A DNA stretch of 58,137 bases from Cudoniella acicularis (Eukaryota > Ascomycota > Leotiomycetes > Helotiales > Helotiaceae): contig JAAMPI010000159.1 of NCBI GenBank assembly GCA_013054445.1, forward strand, positions 1 to 58,137, read 5' to 3'. Of the stretch, positions 55,319-58,137 are shown in pieces (within the stretch, counting starts at the first letter, position 1; each line of letters starts with the position of its first letter). The notes beneath the pieces are model-generated. The model was given only the letters and a program-made list of their open reading frames with translations, was not told the DNA's origin and did not search any database. The position numbers were made by a program, and so were the translations under genes.

Positions 55319-55810
55319 TCAGAAAAATCTCCACCAAATGAAAAGCAAAATAAACAACCCAAGCCCCCCAAGAGGTCCATATTGTTTCAACATCAACTCC
55401 CAATTAATGCGCACCGCCGCCTTTCGATATTTCTTTGAATCCTCTCTCAACCTGCTCGATACCTCTCCCATCCTCTCAAGACTATCACCTCTGTACAACA
55501 AATCTTCGATATTTTTCGTCATAACGCTCGTGACATCCCTCAGCTCATCATTTAACTTGTCGAGATTTTGAGTGGCGCGAGAATCGGAGTAGGTCGGAGC
55601 GGTACGGGAGATGAAGGTGTCGAATTCCATGAACGCGTAAGGGCGAAGGATGGAGGACATGACTTGTTGGGCGGGATATGTGGTGCTGAATTCGGTGGCG
55701 AGGTCGGATAGGTAGGTGAATGCTAGTTTTCGTGGGTAGGAGCGTTCGCTAATGCAGATGTAGATTATGTCTGCGGAAATGAGGTAACTGTTGAGTGATT
55801 TCGTTAGCAT
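55319..55810 (-). CDS. Sec22-like R-SNARE, N-terminally short
   Basis: Intronless, 163 residues. It begins with MLTKSLNSYLISADIIYICI and continues with SYPRKLAFTYLSDLATEFS, the second half of a Sec22 longin domain. Then LRPYAFMEFDTFISRT, the R-SNARE motif ATQNLDKLNDELRDVTSVM (zero-layer Arg in DLLYRGDSLERM), and a C-terminal TM anchor (YGPLGGLGLFILLFIWWRFF). Full Sec22 proteins are about 215 residues with some 50 more N-terminal residues. Here a TAG lies in frame four codons before the ATG. A pyrimidine-rich CTCTTTTCAG upstream could be the 3' end of an intron, but I found no upstream longin exon. In the cell Sec22 mediates ER-Golgi vesicle fusion. This may be a truncated duplicate or carry an unrecognised first exon. 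Confidence 0.8.
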   Translation of the reverse strand: MLTKSLNSYLISADIIYICISERSYPRKLAFTYLSDLATEFSTTYPAQQVMSSILRPYAFMEFDTFISRTAPTYSDSRATQNLDKLNDELRDVTSVMTKNIEDLLYRGDSLERMGEVSSRLREDSKKYRKAAVRINWELMLKQYGPLGGLGLFILLFIWWRFF

Positions 55811-55916
55811 GGTTTCGGGCTATGGAGGTTGATGCTGAAAAGAGACAAAGGTATGGAAGTATTGGAAGCAGCCAGACACGAAGAAAGCTCTTGAAGACGG
55901 ACCAACCACCACTAGA

Positions 55917-56412
55917 ATGAACTCGACTTCATGCAAACGTACTAATAAAATCAGAATGGGGAAAACAAATGAAATCACGAGTCAACTACAGCATTTCTTC
56001 GCAACATCCGCAGTGCCAGGTGATTGGCGGTTCGCCACTCAACGCTCACAGCCTCGCTCTTCTCAGTCGAACTGTCCGATTTTCCAGGGGAAAGTATTGG
56101 GGGACTCTTCCCTTCTTGCACAAGATATCAGAGAGCAAAAAAGGCTAGATAGTACAAGGGAACTCTTCGCTTGAAGGCCCACCCCACTTTTCTCAGGGGT
56201 ATCCCTTTTCTCGCTTAGATCAACAGCTCTCTTCGCAACTTGGCCGTGACAATTGCTTCCCTAGCTCGTTATCTTCCTCGTTAACCTCACACTGGGAGGC
56301 TCTCTACCTCCTTCAGAGGCACGAACGAATAGATACAACTAGGATCCATTTGGAAGGGCTCAACGAACTTGCATCATTTCTCTCGCAGAGGCAACCAACC
56401 AAGTTGGGTTAA
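55917..56412 (+). CDS. Hypothetical protein, tentative two-exon model
   Basis: Exon 1 55917-56093 and exon 2 56197-56412 join in frame (donor GTATTG after CAGGGGAAA, acceptor TTCTCAG) to give 130 residues. The joined protein has a hydrophilic, Gln/Ser-rich character with a helical C-terminal part (WEALYLLQRHERIDTTRIHL). No family is recognised. Unspliced, exon 1 would run to a stop at 56172 (85 residues). A second start is Met14. Support is only the clean long frames with intron consensus, so this is weak. Confidence 0.3.
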
Positions 56413-56840
56413 GCCTGTTGACAAGCCAGGAAGGCCCCAACGGCTTTTTGATCTTGAAATGCAACACTAGTCGCTTCCAGAAACATCACCTTTCCCATCG
56501 ACTTTGTGGCCTCTTTATTCGGGCATTTCTTTTCCCAAAGCATTTTCCCCCTCATCAATTCGTCCCTCTCTAAATACTGGTGGTTCCGTTTACAGAATCC
56601 TTCTCTTCGCCATAACACTTGCAGTATATCTCCAAGAATATTCCTCATTCGCCTAAACCATTCCTACCTCAATGATCTCGTCGTCTTCATGAATCTCGCA
56701 CTGGCTGCTCCATTCCCCAAGACACCCTTCTGCAACACACTCTATTTCCGCAACACTTGTCGGTTTGCCACCTCAAACACGTCCTTCCGGAAGTATCTCT
56801 ACCTATCCTCCAACGTTCAGGAAACAAATAATACGTACTG
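56409..56840 (-). pseudogene. Possible decayed coding segment
   Basis: On the minus strand one frame reads as charged, protein-like sequence (WRREGFCKRNHQYLERDELM, then MFLEATSVAFQDQKAVGAF) from about 56840 to the TGA-type stop at 56409. It is broken by TAG codons at about 56650 and 56735. No family recognised; it could also be chance. Confidence 0.2.
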
Positions 56841-57631
56841 TATGGTATGCGATCCACTCTCGATCGAGGCTTGAGGCTCTGAATTTCGACTAAGCTTTCG
56901 TACAATCATCTTGACTTGGGACTTGATCTCCGCAAGAGAGGACTCTGTCTGCAAATATACTAGTCAGTTCTTGGACAAGTACAACCCAACGTGTGCTTAC
57001 AGATTGATCGTCCACAGATGCGCAAAGCATAAGGCCTACACCAAACAAAGTCAGCCTCTTTCGTTTTCCAAGAGTTCAGTTTCCATCAAAATCACGTACC
57101 ATCCAGCCGGGCAATCTGCGTCGACTTGATCATCTTGACTTTCAGCTTCCAGATACTTCTTGAATACGCGGCTGCAGCAATTCAGGGAATCGAGGTCAGA
57201 CGCGTCAAATCGGTCGCAAACAAAGCGTTCTTGTTGGAGTTGACGTGTTTATATTCCAGGAGGCTCCAAAGTGTGTGCGAGCTCAGATGGCGACGTGGCG
57301 GATGGGTGATAGGCTTCTGTGAGGGTGATTGATGAAGCTCATAGCTGTTCTCAATCAGCCAATTGAGAAGTTCCCGCCCCCATGCCACCGGCGATTCGGC
57401 GAAACATAATGCCGGGCTGCAGGTGAATTTCTCTGCCTTTCTCATGTGACAAGTTTCTGCTAGTCCAAATAAGGAATAGTTTGTTCTAAAATTCACAACT
57501 CCGCAAACTATAAATTCCGACTCCCGGTCCGGGCCGCAAAATTCCTTTCACCACTTCCACAACTCCGAGATCCGAGTCCCGATGTCCGTTCCATTGCAAA
57601 CAACGGCCCGACAAAAACAACCGACACAAAA
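56413..57631. other. Unassigned stretch
   Basis: Apart from the possible remnant on the minus strand at the left, no gene is seen. The final 130 bases are CA-rich and probably the leader of the gene at 57632. Confidence 0.4.
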
Positions 57632-58137
57632 ATGGATTGCGAGTTCAAAGAAATAGCTGAACGCAATGGTTTGCAACCCGCGCCAAACACACCAATCGTC
57701 GACGAAGCATCCTTTCACGCTGCGATCTTACACTCTTACATCGTAACCGCCGACGGCGCAATCGTTACGCGTACGAATCCATCATCGCACACTTTCATCT
57801 CCCAGCCTGTTAGCCTTGAGCCATTTCCATCTTTCGATCCCGACGTAGTCGTTACCCCTCCATCTCCTACTACTCCCCACGCTGAGATTGGTCCCGACGT
57901 GATCGTTACCCCTCCATCTCCCATTACATCTCAAGCTGGGCTCGCGACCGACGACGACGACGACGAAGCTGAGAGCTATCTCGAAATGGCACCAAAGAAA
58001 ACCACTAACGGCAAAGCCGCGAAGAAGCCAAAGGGCAAGGAGAAGGACGACGAGGTCTGGGGTGACCCGGACGCGCTCCTGGGACCGACGGACTCGCCAT
58101 TATACAATGAGCTTACGCCTAACAATTTTATCGTACG
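57632..58137 (+). CDS. Unknown charged protein with PDVxVTPPSP repeat, 3' partial
   Basis: ATG at 57632 opens a frame that runs to the window end (168 codons visible), so it was cut off. The context ACACAAAAATGG is a good fungal start. The N-terminal 70 residues are of mixed composition (FHAAILHSYIVTADGAIV). Next comes a 25-residue imperfect tandem repeat, PDVVVTPPSPTTPHAEIG then PDVIVTPPSPITSQAG, then an acidic run (DDDDDEAE), a Lys-rich stretch (APKKTTNGKAAKKPKGKEK) and WGDPDALLGP. The acidic/basic low-complexity block suggests a nuclear or nucleolar protein, which is inference. No domain recognised. Confidence 0.65.
   Translation, partial: MDCEFKEIAERNGLQPAPNTPIVDEASFHAAILHSYIVTADGAIVTRTNPSSHTFISQPVSLEPFPSFDPDVVVTPPSPTTPHAEIGPDVIVTPPSPITSQAGLATDDDDDEAESYLEMAPKKTTNGKAAKKPKGKEKDDEVWGDPDALLGPTDSPLYNELTPNNFIV

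Overview
The window comes from a filamentous ascomycete (Pezizomycotina). The genes are split by short introns of about 40 to 210 bp with GT or GC donors and CTAAC-like branch sites. Protein families are typically fungal: Zn2Cys6 regulator, HsbA, GH11 xylanase, fungal rhodopsin-like 7TM protein, DUF6594 and Ssu1/TDT sulfite pump. Intergenic DNA is AT-rich with TE and MITE remnants. The set of secreted plant-wall and surface proteins suggests a plant-associated species. Leotiomycetes is my best guess, but this is inference.

Layout. 1-3.6 kb: two secreted double-psi beta-barrel (expansin/RlpA-like) paralogues. 4.9-6.4 kb: a decayed quinate-type MFS transporter. 7.7-12 kb: a small four-TM protein, an HsbA surface-binding protein and a GH11 xylanase. 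13.3-18.2 kb: a tandem array of four single-pass Ser/Thr-rich membrane proteins, the last one broken; this is the most interesting unnamed family here. 18.9-26.2 kb: DJ-1/PfpI protein, 7TM rhodopsin-like protein, secreted alpha/beta hydrolase, and a GPI-type cysteine-rich surface protein. 27-33.2 kb: FAD monooxygenase (frameshifted at a homopolymer), a TE-derived block containing N bases, and a large Zn2Cys6 transcription factor. 34-38.8 kb: a MITE with an 11-bp target duplication, an Ssu1-like sulfite efflux pump with a GC-AG intron and a duplicated leader, and a ferritin-like Rds1/LsdA-type protein with a duplicated promoter. 40.4-46.9 kb: membrane-anchored laccase-like multicopper oxidase (frameshifted at a C8 run) and a ten-exon phospholipase C. 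48-54.8 kb: DUF6594 membrane protein, a zinc-ribbon protein with two retropepsin-like DTG domains, and a RING plus ankyrin protein. 55.3-58.1 kb: an N-terminally short Sec22-like R-SNARE, weak ORFs, and a gene cut by the window end.

How the genes work together. There is no polyketide, NRPS or terpene backbone gene, so I do not read this as a biosynthetic cluster. The common theme is accessory, surface and secreted functions: wall loosening, xylan attack, phospholipid hydrolysis, phenol oxidation, sulfite export and cell-surface mucin-like proteins, mixed with recently decayed genes and small non-autonomous transposons. The DUF6594/retropepsin/RING-ankyrin trio resembles a fast-evolving regulatory neighbourhood; this is inference. 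Exon coordinates were worked out by hand from splice consensus and reading frame.
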